DNA from: Pseudoalteromonas sp. XMcav2-N
Lineage (GTDB): Bacteria > Pseudomonadota > Gammaproteobacteria > Enterobacterales > Alteromonadaceae
Length of the DNA stretch: 64,000 bases
NCBI RefSeq assembly: GCF_024124545.1
Contig: NZ_JAMXSF010000008.1
Span: forward strand, 62,001 to 126,000
Direction of reading: 5' to 3'
The translations under genes were made by a program, and so were the position numbers. Under the pieces are notes generated by a model. The model did not search any database and was not told where the DNA came from. It saw only the letters and a list, made by a program, of their open reading frames with translations. Below, piece after piece: positions 33,243 to 41,157 of this stretch; the stretch's first letter is position 1, and every line of letters starts with the position of its first letter.

Positions 33243-34865
33243 ATGAAACAAGAAAAAAACCGCTCTGGCATTAACCCCAACGTTAGCTCCAGACGTCATT
33301 TTCTCAAAACCTCTCTGGCAATGGGTGGCGCCATCGGCGCAGCCCCACTGATGCTCAGTAACCCGGCAGCGGCCAGCTCTCAGTATGGTCAGTACCACAA
33401 AGTGTACGCCGACGATGCCAGATATGACTCCATGTTAACCGGTTCCAATCTGAGGTTCCCCAATCAACCTGGCTATATTGCGGTGTGTAGCTCGGCACAT
33501 GAAGTCTATATGGCAGCACGAGAAGCCGTTGCTAACCACCTCAGGATCACAGTGCGCTCGGGCGGCCACTGCTATGAAGGCTTTGTGGTGAATGATCAGG
33601 GTGTGGTGGTCGACCTGAGCAATATGGATCGCGTCTATCGCAGCGATGACTATTATGTCGTCGAAGCCGGCGCCTCTTTGGGGCATACCTATAAAACCCT
33701 GTTTAAGGAGTTTGGCGTGATCATGCCCGGTGGCTCTTGCTTTGGTGTGGGTGTCGGCGGCCATGTCTGTGGTGGTGGGTTCGGCATTCACTCCCGACAA
33801 TACGGACTGAGTAGTGACTATCTGGCAGGTGTTGAATTGATATCCTTTGACCAGTGGGGTGGGCAGGCCAACTATCCACGCACCTACTTTAAGGGACAGT
33901 CTGCACGGGCTGACGAAATTGTCTGGGCACATCAGGGGGGAGGTGGCGGCAACTTTGGAATAGTCACTAAGTATTTCTTTAAAGACTTGCCACCGGTGCC
34001 CGCTTACCTGCACTTACAGGAAATTGCTTTGCCCTGGCATTTGTTCGACTATGACCAGTTTGCCATGCTGCTGCGCAACTTTGGTGAGTTCTGGCAAACA
34101 CACAATGGGCCCGACAGTCGCTTTAATCCGCTGCATGTTTCGATGGCCATACCGAACTCAGTGGGTGGCAGCGGTGAGATCCGGCTATCACTGTATTGTA
34201 GTGGTGATCCTGCGCTCATTGACGAGTTTATCGATATGCTGTTCACCCCAGCGCAACTGAAGGTTGCCAAAAAAGGATTACGCATCACCAACCACATGGG
34301 CTTACAGGAACAGGAAAATGCGCCTCAGCGCCCGGTACCGCCCGGTAGCTACTTCAGCATGCCCTGGTGGTACGGCACCCAATATGGGGCGGGCACTCTG
34401 GTTGGTGCGCGCGGTAAAAATAAATCGGCTTATATGAAAAAACCTTTTCCTGAGGCACAGATCCAAACCCTGTGGAACACACTGCGCCATGGTGACTACC
34501 TGAGCCCCGGTGGTATGTTGCAGCTGTCATCTTATGGTGGTCAGATCAATGCGCTATCTCAGACAGAAACCGCTGTATCCCACAGAGACTCTATTATGAA
34601 GCTGCAATATCAGACCTACTGGTTTGAAGCTGCGCAGGACCCCTATCATATTGGCTGGATCAACGGCTTCTATCACGCAATGTATGGCGATGCGGGTCCG
34701 GTACCCGATGAGGTGATGGATGGCTGTTATGTCAACTATGCCGACGTCGATATCCCTGACTGGCAGCATTTATACTACAAACACAACTACGTCAGATTAC
34801 AGCAGGTGAAACGTCAGTTGGATCCCAACAACCAGCTCCACCATGCTCAATCGATAGAAGTTTAA
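33243..34865 (+). CDS. Tat-exported FAD-linked oxidase (berberine-bridge-like)
   Basis: 540 residues from ATG 33243, with AAGGA 8 bp upstream. The twin-arginine signal S-S-R-R-H-F-L-K (residues 15-22) precedes a hydrophobic stretch. The PCMH/VAO-type FAD domain shows R-S-G-G-H109-C-Y-E-G, G-G-S-C166-F-G-V-G-V-G-G-H and a C-G-G-G-F-G turn; the C-terminus has the BBE-type Y-x-N-Y-A-D-V-D segment near the end. His109 and Cys166 align with the two residues that attach FAD covalently in berberine-bridge-like oxidases, so bicovalent FAD is expected. Export through Tat fits a folded flavoprotein. Substrate unknown; relatives oxidise sugars, alkaloids or secondary alcohols. Confidence 0.9.
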   Translation: MKQEKNRSGINPNVSSRRHFLKTSLAMGGAIGAAPLMLSNPAAASSQYGQYHKVYADDARYDSMLTGSNLRFPNQPGYIAVCSSAHEVYMAAREAVANHLRITVRSGGHCYEGFVVNDQGVVVDLSNMDRVYRSDDYYVVEAGASLGHTYKTLFKEFGVIMPGGSCFGVGVGGHVCGGGFGIHSRQYGLSSDYLAGVELISFDQWGGQANYPRTYFKGQSARADEIVWAHQGGGGGNFGIVTKYFFKDLPPVPAYLHLQEIALPWHLFDYDQFAMLLRNFGEFWQTHNGPDSRFNPLHVSMAIPNSVGGSGEIRLSLYCSGDPALIDEFIDMLFTPAQLKVAKKGLRITNHMGLQEQENAPQRPVPPGSYFSMPWWYGTQYGAGTLVGARGKNKSAYMKKPFPEAQIQTLWNTLRHGDYLSPGGMLQLSSYGGQINALSQTETAVSHRDSIMKLQYQTYWFEAAQDPYHIGWINGFYHAMYGDAGPVPDEVMDGCYVNYADVDIPDWQHLYYKHNYVRLQQVKRQLDPNNQLHHAQSIEV

Positions 34866-34909
34866 CGCATTAACTGTGAGGCCTCTCCATGGCCTCTGCT
34901 ACCGCGGCG

Positions 34910-36205
34910 CTATTTAGCTTGCGCCATATAGTCCAGGGTAAACTGGGTGAGTGCCCGGGTGCCCAGTTTAAACGAAGACTCATCGGCAATGAAATACGGT
35001 GAGTGGTTACTGGCAGCGTCTTTGGGGTCTGTGCCTTTAGGAGTGCCGCCCAAAAATACGAATAATCCGGGCACTTCCATTGCATAGAATGAAAAGTCTT
35101 CAGCGCCTGTCACTTTAGGCATTTCAATCATGCCCTGAGCACCAAACACTTTCTCAAGCGTGGGCAGCATTTGCTCAGTCAGGGCCGGGTCGTTCACCGT
35201 GACCGGATAACCTTCAATGATCTTTACTTCTGCCGTGTTGCCGGAGGCCTGAGCGATATGCTCTGCGGTATGGGTCAGTTTTTTAAATATCTGCGCGCGG
35301 TTATCCATATCAAAGTTACGTATGGTACCGACCATATTTACCTCTTCCGGTATGATGTTGTTGCGCACACCACCGGCGATTTTACCGAATGAGACAATCG
35401 CAGGTTCTTTGGTGATATTGATCTGACGACTGACAATGTGGTTAACCCCAGAAACTATCTGTGCAGCAGCAGCTATCGGATCCGCGCCAGCCCAGGGTGT
35501 AGAACCATGAGTTTGCTCTCCTTTGACACTGATCTCAAAACGGTCGGCACTGGCCATGGTTGGGCCACTGCGATATCCCAGCTGACCCACATTGAGCTTA
35601 GAGGTAATATGCAAACCAAACGCCACATCAGGTTGGTGTTTCTTAAAGATCCCTTCTTTGAGCATCAATTCAGCGCCACCTTCTTCGCCCTCAGGTGCGC
35701 CTTCTTCGGCAGGCTGGAAGACAAACATCACATTGCCTGCGAGCTCATCACGCATGCCGGCAAGTACCTCGGCCGCGCCCATTAACATGGCCACATGGGT
35801 GTCGTGGCCACAGGCATGCATAATGCCTACATCCACACCCCGGTAATTAGTAGTTTTGATGGATTTAAACGGCAGATCGTTCTTCTCGGTCACCGGCAGC
35901 GCATCCATATCCGCACGCAACATCACAGTCGGCCCAGGCTTAGCGCCTTTGAGCATACCCACTACTCCGGTATACGCTATTCCGGTTTCTACTTCCATGC
36001 CCAACGCTTTAAGGTGTTTAGCCACCTTAGCCGCTGTGCGTACCTCACGATTACCCAGCTCAGGATTTTGGTGAATATCCCGGCGCCATTCAATCACTTT
36101 AGGCTCCACCTGCTTAAGCAAACTGGCATGCTCCGCCGCCTGAACGCTCATACTCAAAGCCCCCAGAATAGACGCCAAACTCAGACTTAGCATAGATTTG
36201 TTCAT
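34910..36205 (-). CDS. Secreted M20-family amidohydrolase / peptidase (second copy)
   Basis: 431 residues. Signal peptide of 23-24 residues (ends V-Q-A-A). Motifs: R-R-D-I-H-Q-N-P-E-L-G-N-R-E, L-R-A-D-M-D-A-L-P-V, M-H-A-C-G-H-D-T-H and Q-P-A-E-E-G-A-P-E-G-E-E-G-G. The metal-bridging Asp/Glu/His set of the M20D group is complete. It is a paralogue of the protein at 5070-6392. The E-G-A-P-E-G-E-E-G-G insertion is characteristic of exported gammaproteobacterial members. Converges on the FAD oxidase gene; monocistronic as far as can be seen. Confidence 0.9.
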   Translation of the reverse strand: MNKSMLSLSLASILGALSMSVQAAEHASLLKQVEPKVIEWRRDIHQNPELGNREVRTAAKVAKHLKALGMEVETGIAYTGVVGMLKGAKPGPTVMLRADMDALPVTEKNDLPFKSIKTTNYRGVDVGIMHACGHDTHVAMLMGAAEVLAGMRDELAGNVMFVFQPAEEGAPEGEEGGAELMLKEGIFKKHQPDVAFGLHITSKLNVGQLGYRSGPTMASADRFEISVKGEQTHGSTPWAGADPIAAAAQIVSGVNHIVSRQINITKEPAIVSFGKIAGGVRNNIIPEEVNMVGTIRNFDMDNRAQIFKKLTHTAEHIAQASGNTAEVKIIEGYPVTVNDPALTEQMLPTLEKVFGAQGMIEMPKVTGAEDFSFYAMEVPGLFVFLGGTPKGTDPKDAASNHSPYFIADESSFKLGTRALTQFTLDYMAQAK

Positions 36206-37056
36206 TACCCTTCCTTTTATATTTGTTATTAGTCGCCAAACAAAATAACAGACAAAGTTATTAGAGAAAGAGATTTGCGACAGAGCTGGGATGGCTGCGG
36301 TGAGCTAAACTGTGCTCGCAGGGTAGTAGTCGGACTGGGGATCAATTGAAGCCGTATTAAATGCCACCCAGTCCCAGTGAATGGCATAGGCGCAGATACC
36401 GCCAAAGCCATTCAGACACACTTAACTCCCCCTCCAGGATGACAAAATTTTTATTGTCGTTACCATATGGCTATAAATTTTTTGTCAGGAGAAGTTATTA
36501 TACTGGTCAACAAATTTCGGACAGTAAAGAAAGTTTTCCTTCCACAACTGCTTGCGCGAGTATTTCGTCGTTGCTGGGTGGCCTTCATATCGTCAACTCT
36601 AAGGTCTCCTCCGTCGCCGGTATTTACTCACAGACTACAAGAGGGTTATCTGAGCTTGCCTCGTCAAGCGCAGGATGGCAGTGAGTGATGCCAATCTAAA
36701 AATATATTTAAATATCTATGTGTTAAGTTTTTTACGTCATTCACTCAGACGCTGTAAATGGCGCATTTGCCAACATCAGGCTTCGCATCCAGTACTTCAA
36801 GCATTCTAGACGTAGCCAAAACGGCTCTCAACGTTCACCCAAGCAACATTCACCCAATCAAACACAAATACTCACCTTGCACCACAAAGCCTGATGTTAT
36901 GTGTTCAAAAAAAATACTAAATATTTTTGATTACCTACCGTCAATGAACACAAATAAAACACCAAAGTCACACAAACAACACATAGAAACGTTTTTATAA
37001 ACACAAGGGCAAGATGGCCCTTACAGTAAAATCCCAACAACTAAAAAGGAATTACA
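36206..37056. other. Long AT-rich intergenic region
   Basis: 850 bp between the M20 gene and the subtilisin gene. It contains one short minus-strand frame at 36305-36421 with a strong ribosome-binding site (listed separately). A weak hairpin AAGGGC / GCCCTT lies at 37005-37022 in the presumed leader of the protease mRNA. The rest has no convincing coding signal. Confidence 0.5.
36305..36421 (-). CDS. Possible 38-residue small protein
   Basis: A GTG-initiated frame of 38 codons. On the minus strand a GGAGGGGGAG purine run ends 4 bp before the GTG, a very good ribosome-binding site. The peptide is rich in aromatic residues and glycine (G-F-G-G-I-C-A-Y-A-I-H-W-D-W) with two cysteines and ends in P-A-S-T-V. 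An in-frame TAA sits immediately before the GTG and closes a 14-codon leader-like frame. It could be a genuine small protein, a leader peptide of the downstream M20 gene, or the tail of a decayed gene. I recognise no family. Confidence 0.3.
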   Translation of the reverse strand: MCLNGFGGICAYAIHWDWVAFNTASIDPQSDYYPASTV

Positions 37057-39426
37057 ATGCGTAAAAAGCATCAACTCGCCGCAACCATAACCGGCATTTT
37101 GTTTACTACACTGTCCAGCACATCTGCGTCGGCACAGGTTACTCATCCTAAACTGATGGCAGCCTCCGCGAATAGTCAGGTCGTGAAAGACAGTTACATT
37201 GTTGTGTTTGAGACCCCAAAAACAATTGCTGCAGATTCGCTAAGTGCCAAAACCGACTTTACCAAAGTTCAAAGTCAACACTTGGCAAATCAGTACAATA
37301 TACAACTTGAAAAAACCTTTTCTGCCAGTCTGAATGGTGCCCTCGTAACGGCTTCAAAAGAGCAATTGGCTTCGTTGCTTGCCGATCCAAACGTTGCCTT
37401 TGTCGAGCCCAATCAGGTCGTTCAGCTGGATACCCGCATCAGCGCTACACAGGAAAACGCTACATGGGGTCTGGACAGAATAGATCAACGCCAGTTGCCT
37501 CTCGATTCTACATATGTATACAACTACACAGGTTCCAATGTCACAGCCTACGTTTTGGACTCAGGTATACAGTTTGATCATGCAGAGTTTGGTGGACGGG
37601 CTGTTAGTGGGTTTGATTTCATCGATAACGACAACAATGCCGCCGACTGTAATGGTCACGGTACCCACGTTGCGGGTACGATTGGCTCTGAAACCTTTGG
37701 GGTTGCCAAAGACGTCAATCTGGTCAGTGTCAGGATATTTAACTGTGGAGGAAGTAGTACAACAGCAACGATCATCGACGGTGTAGAATGGTTAACGGCC
37801 AATGCAAACTTACCCGCAGTGGCAAATATGAGTTTCCGTACACCGGTCAGTGCTGCGTTAAACAATGCCGTTCAGGCCAGTATAAACGCGGGTATCACTA
37901 TGGTCGCTGCAGCCGGTAACGATAATAATGACGCCTGTAGAATTTCGCCTGCAAGTGCACCGAATGCGATCACCGTAGCGGCATCAACCAATCAAGACGC
38001 CAGAGCCTGGTTCTCCAATTTCGGTAACTGTGTTGATATTTTTGCGCCAGGTCAGGACATTACCTCTGCATGGCTCAATGGTGGCACCAATACTATCGAT
38101 GGCACCTCAATGGCTGCCCCCCATGTTGCAGGTGTTGCTGCACTGCATTTACAACAATCGCCTGATTTAACTCCTGCCCAGGTCACGGCCAGAATTATTG
38201 GCGATTCAACGGCTAATGAGATTGGCGATCCCCAGGGCTCTCCTAATCGATTGCTGTTTTCTATTCATGAGACACAACAACCACCTTATAGTCAGTGGGT
38301 CGGCTCATATGGTTATAATGCCGGTGGCTGGCGTGTTGAAAACCATCCTCGCATGATGGCCGACGTCAATGGTGATGGTAAAAAAGATGTGGTTGGGTTT
38401 GCCAATGCCGGTGTGTACGTTTCATTGTCGGATGGTAATTCGTTCTCATCTCCAAGACAGTGGGTTAACAGCTTTGGCTATAGCGCCGGTGGCTGGCGAG
38501 TCGCAAATCATCCGCGTATGATGGCCGACGTAAACGGTGATGGCCGTGACGACGTGGTTGGCTTCGCCAATGCAGGCGTTTACGTCTCTTTGTCAACAGG
38601 TAGCAGTTTCACTGCTCCTCAGAAGTGGAACAGTGGTTTTGGCTACACGGCTGGAGGATGGCGTACTGATAAACACCCTCGTATGATGGCAGACGTCAAT
38701 GGCGATGGTAAACAAGACGTCGTTGGGTTTGCAAATGCAGGTGTTTACGTTGCTCTGTCTACCGGTACAAGCTTTAGCGCTGCGAAACAATGGGTGGGCA
38801 GCTACGGTTACACCGCTGGCGGTTGGCGAGTTGAACAGCACCCGCGTATGATGGCTGATGTCAATGGTGATGGTAAACAAGATGTCGTCGGATTTGCTAA
38901 CGCAGGTGTATACGTCTCTTTGTCCAATGGCTCTTCGTTCAGCTCACCCCAAAAATGGGTAGGCAGCTTTGGTTATAATGCAGGTGGCTGGCGAGTTGAG
39001 AACCACCCTCGTTACATGGCTGATGTCAATGGTGATGGCCGCGATGACGTTGTTGGATTTGCGAACGCCGGTGTGTACGTAGCCCTGTCAACGGGCTCTG
39101 GGTTTAGTGCAGCACGTCAATGGGTTGCAAGCTATGGCTATACCGCTGGTGGCTGGCGCGTAGAAAATCATCCCCGTTTCCTGGCTGACGTGAATGGCGA
39201 TGGCAGAAAAGATGTCGTTGGTTTTGCCAATGCTGGTGTCTATATCTCCACTTCAAACGGCAGCAGTTTCTCAGCACCGAGACGCGTTGTTGATAATTTT
39301 GGCTATTCAGCAGGTGGCTGGCGAGTTGGACAGCACCCTCGGATGATGGCGGATGCCAATGGCGATGGCACGGCTGATGTCGTCGGGTTTGCTAACGCAG
39401 GTGTATACGTCGCACCAATGCAATAG
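37057..39426 (+). CDS. Subtilisin-like serine protease with seven-repeat C-terminal propeller
   Basis: 789 residues. Signal peptide (about 26, ends A-S-A), an I9-type propeptide (about 42-125, S-Y-I-V-V-F), and an S8 catalytic domain with Asp168 (Y-V-L-D-S-G), His201 (N-G-H-G-T-H-V-A-G) and Ser351 (D-G-T-S-M-A-A-P-H), of the proteinase-K/aqualysin type. From about residue 411 come seven consecutive 55-residue FG-GAP/VCBS-like repeats, each with G-Y-x-A-G-G-W-R, H-P-R, A-D-V-N-G-D-G-x-x-D-V-V-G-F-A-N-A-G-V-Y. Each D-x-N-x-D-x-x-x-D loop can bind calcium. Seven blades should close a propeller. Secreted, probably polymer- or surface-binding protease. Confidence 0.94.
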   Translation: MRKKHQLAATITGILFTTLSSTSASAQVTHPKLMAASANSQVVKDSYIVVFETPKTIAADSLSAKTDFTKVQSQHLANQYNIQLEKTFSASLNGALVTASKEQLASLLADPNVAFVEPNQVVQLDTRISATQENATWGLDRIDQRQLPLDSTYVYNYTGSNVTAYVLDSGIQFDHAEFGGRAVSGFDFIDNDNNAADCNGHGTHVAGTIGSETFGVAKDVNLVSVRIFNCGGSSTTATIIDGVEWLTANANLPAVANMSFRTPVSAALNNAVQASINAGITMVAAAGNDNNDACRISPASAPNAITVAASTNQDARAWFSNFGNCVDIFAPGQDITSAWLNGGTNTIDGTSMAAPHVAGVAALHLQQSPDLTPAQVTARIIGDSTANEIGDPQGSPNRLLFSIHETQQPPYSQWVGSYGYNAGGWRVENHPRMMADVNGDGKKDVVGFANAGVYVSLSDGNSFSSPRQWVNSFGYSAGGWRVANHPRMMADVNGDGRDDVVGFANAGVYVSLSTGSSFTAPQKWNSGFGYTAGGWRTDKHPRMMADVNGDGKQDVVGFANAGVYVALSTGTSFSAAKQWVGSYGYTAGGWRVEQHPRMMADVNGDGKQDVVGFANAGVYVSLSNGSSFSSPQKWVGSFGYNAGGWRVENHPRYMADVNGDGRDDVVGFANAGVYVALSTGSGFSAARQWVASYGYTAGGWRVENHPRFLADVNGDGRKDVVGFANAGVYISTSNGSSFSAPRRVVDNFGYSAGGWRVGQHPRMMADANGDGTADVVGFANAGVYVAPMQ
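38296..39423 (+). repeat. Seven tandem 165-bp coding repeats
   Basis: The unit begins at the codon for W/V in W-V-x-S-(F/Y)-G-Y and recurs every 165 bp. Units differ by silent and a few replacement changes, so they are old enough to have diverged but are still recombination-prone. The last unit is cut short after G-V-Y-V. Confidence 0.9.
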
Positions 39427-39443
39427 TCATCCTGATTCAAGCT

Positions 39444-39478
39444 AAAAACCCGGCACAGCAACATCAGCCGGGTTTTTT
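39444..39478 (+). terminator. Rho-independent terminator after protease gene
   Basis: AAAAACCCGGC / GCCGGGTTTTT arms with a 12-base loop. The T-run favours the plus strand, and the A-run makes it usable for the convergent serine-hydrolase gene too. Confidence 0.88.
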
Positions 39479-39508
39479 AGTTCTCTCAGAACGAATGAGA
39501 GTTGACCT

Positions 39509-40852
39509 TCACAGCTTAAACAGCGGCTTGCCCTTACCCCGATACAGCCCGACTGGGGTCAGACTGGTTTTGCCTTCAGCCACACTGAGCTGGTAGTAAT
39601 TCTGCGTGCATTCAAAAGAAAAAGCGTTATTGGCTCTGGCGACCAGTTTACGTTTTTCGCCTTGCCCTTTTTGCCCGTACAGAATCCCCTCCTCAAACGT
39701 CACTTTCAGCTGCTGCTTGCCAGCTGACTGATACTCGCCAACTAAAGTTTTAGCGAAATGGTCCATCTTGACATCTGGTAGTGGCTTTGGCGTAATGTTC
39801 AGATGCTGCGAAACCATATCCAGCAGTGCGGGGCCCGGGTGTAAAGTATCCTGATTGCTAAATACAGTGGCGAATAAATCGTCCTCAGGAAAATACACCG
39901 ACATGGCCAGGAATCCGGGCACCCCCCCTTCGTGAAAATAACTTGGCTGTCCGGCAAGCTCAAAGGTATAAAAACCATAGCCATAGTTGGCAACAGAGCC
40001 ATCATTAAGTGTAGCACTGGTGATCATTGCCTGATAACTGGACGGACTGACGACTTTGCCGGCTTTCAGGCCACGGTGCCAGCGGCTCATGTCGGCCAGT
40101 GTTGTCTCGATGCCACCGGCTGAATAGATCCAACTGCGATCAACATAAAAAGGGGCGACAGGTGTCTTTTTATCGTCTGTAGAGCTGTAGCCTTTTACTT
40201 CATCGCCGCCGGTCCCCTTGATGAGTACCTGAGAGTGTTTCATACCCAGCGGTGTAAAGATATGCTGTTGCAGATAGTCTTTGTAGTTTAACCCGGATAC
40301 CTGCTCGATAATCTTGCCAAGCAGCAGATAGCCAGTATTGGAATAGGTATGGCCTTCACCCGAAGGATACAATACAGGTGCTTGTACAATCTCTGCCAGG
40401 ATCTGATCTAAAGTGCGATAATGCGCCATTTTGGCGCCAATCTCAGGGCCTTCATTATAATTTGGTAATCCTGAAGTATGTGACAGAACCCTATCCAGAG
40501 TTAATTTACCATAGTCGGCGCTCAAAGAGGGTATGAACTTTCCGAGCGGATCCTGGAGTGAGAGTTTATTGCGCTCTGCCAACTGCAAAATGGCCGCAGC
40601 CGTAAATTGCTTAGTGATCGAGCCAATCTGAAACACTTGCTCAGTATGCAGTGGCTGCTTACTTTCGATATCAGCAAGGCCGTTTGCAGCACTGTATAAC
40701 AGCTTACTGCCCTGCTCAATACGCACGGCGATCCCGGGTTGTTCAGCTTGCGTATAACACGCCAAAGTGGCGTCAAAATCACTGTTATCTGCATGTACAT
40801 GACAGCTCACTGCCAACCCCAAAATGCCTGCATAATACGGTTTAATTCCCAT
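39509..40852 (-). CDS. Secreted serine hydrolase (class C beta-lactamase-like)
   Basis: 447 residues with a signal peptide (about 21 residues, ends H-A). Catalytic S-x-x-K is Ser78-I-T-Lys81; the Y-x-N motif is Tyr170-S-Asn172 (H-T-Y-S-N-T-G-Y), and a late H-E-G-G replaces the K-T-G triad. This is the PF00144 pattern of esterases, D-peptidases and beta-lactamase-like proteins; most members are not true beta-lactamases. A C-terminal extension of about 90 residues (after V-K-M-D-H-F) is a small beta domain also seen in secreted relatives. Substrate unknown. Confidence 0.88.
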   Translation of the reverse strand: MGIKPYYAGILGLAVSCHVHADNSDFDATLACYTQAEQPGIAVRIEQGSKLLYSAANGLADIESKQPLHTEQVFQIGSITKQFTAAAILQLAERNKLSLQDPLGKFIPSLSADYGKLTLDRVLSHTSGLPNYNEGPEIGAKMAHYRTLDQILAEIVQAPVLYPSGEGHTYSNTGYLLLGKIIEQVSGLNYKDYLQQHIFTPLGMKHSQVLIKGTGGDEVKGYSSTDDKKTPVAPFYVDRSWIYSAGGIETTLADMSRWHRGLKAGKVVSPSSYQAMITSATLNDGSVANYGYGFYTFELAGQPSYFHEGGVPGFLAMSVYFPEDDLFATVFSNQDTLHPGPALLDMVSQHLNITPKPLPDVKMDHFAKTLVGEYQSAGKQQLKVTFEEGILYGQKGQGEKRKLVARANNAFSFECTQNYYQLSVAEGKTSLTPVGLYRGKGKPLFKL

Positions 40853-41157
40853 GACGAAGTCCTTGTTATAGTTATTTTTATAGGTCCATCCACGTTAACA
40901 TACTGGCCAGGTACTCACAATGCTGTGTTGTTTTGAACCGGATAATTTGGTGTAAGGGTGTCTTGAAGATAAACACCATGCCCATAGAGCTAGTGCTGTG
41001 AGGCTATCTGTAAGCGCTGTATGCCGATGGAATCGGATAATGCCAAGTGTCCGGAAGGTGATGATATGATGTAAAGAGTCACACAATATAGCGAGCAACA
41101 GACACAAAAAACCCGGCCAATTTAAGCCGGGTTTTTTAGTTCAATAAGAAGCGTTAA
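40853..41157. other. Intergenic region between serine hydrolase and lpdA
   Basis: 305 bp holding the lpdA terminator (41106-41137) and presumably the serine-hydrolase promoter, which I cannot place. No gene seen. Confidence 0.5.
41106..41137 (-). terminator. Rho-independent terminator after lpdA
   Basis: AAAAAACCCGGC / GCCGGGTTTTTT arms with an 8-base loop, 20 bp beyond the lpdA stop. On the minus strand the stem ends in six Ts. Confidence 0.9.

Noticed and set aside
36467..36688. Frames of 70-110 codons in the same empty region (36361-36688)
   Set aside because: Two overlapping frames of similar quality with no motif, unusual composition and no ribosome-binding site. Probably chance.
36758..37000. 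An 80-codon plus-strand frame before the protease gene
   Set aside because: No ribosome-binding site, low-complexity composition and no recognisable motif. It lies in an AT-rich promoter region.
38296..39423. Regular tandem repeats that might be taken for a CRISPR or satellite array
   Set aside because: The period is 165 bp, the frame is open throughout, and the repeats encode conserved protein blades with silent changes.
39509..40852. Antibiotic-resistance beta-lactamase
   Set aside because: S-x-x-K and Y-x-N are present but the K-T-G triad is replaced by H-E-G-G and there is a C-terminal extension. This is the general PF00144 hydrolase pattern, not AmpC.
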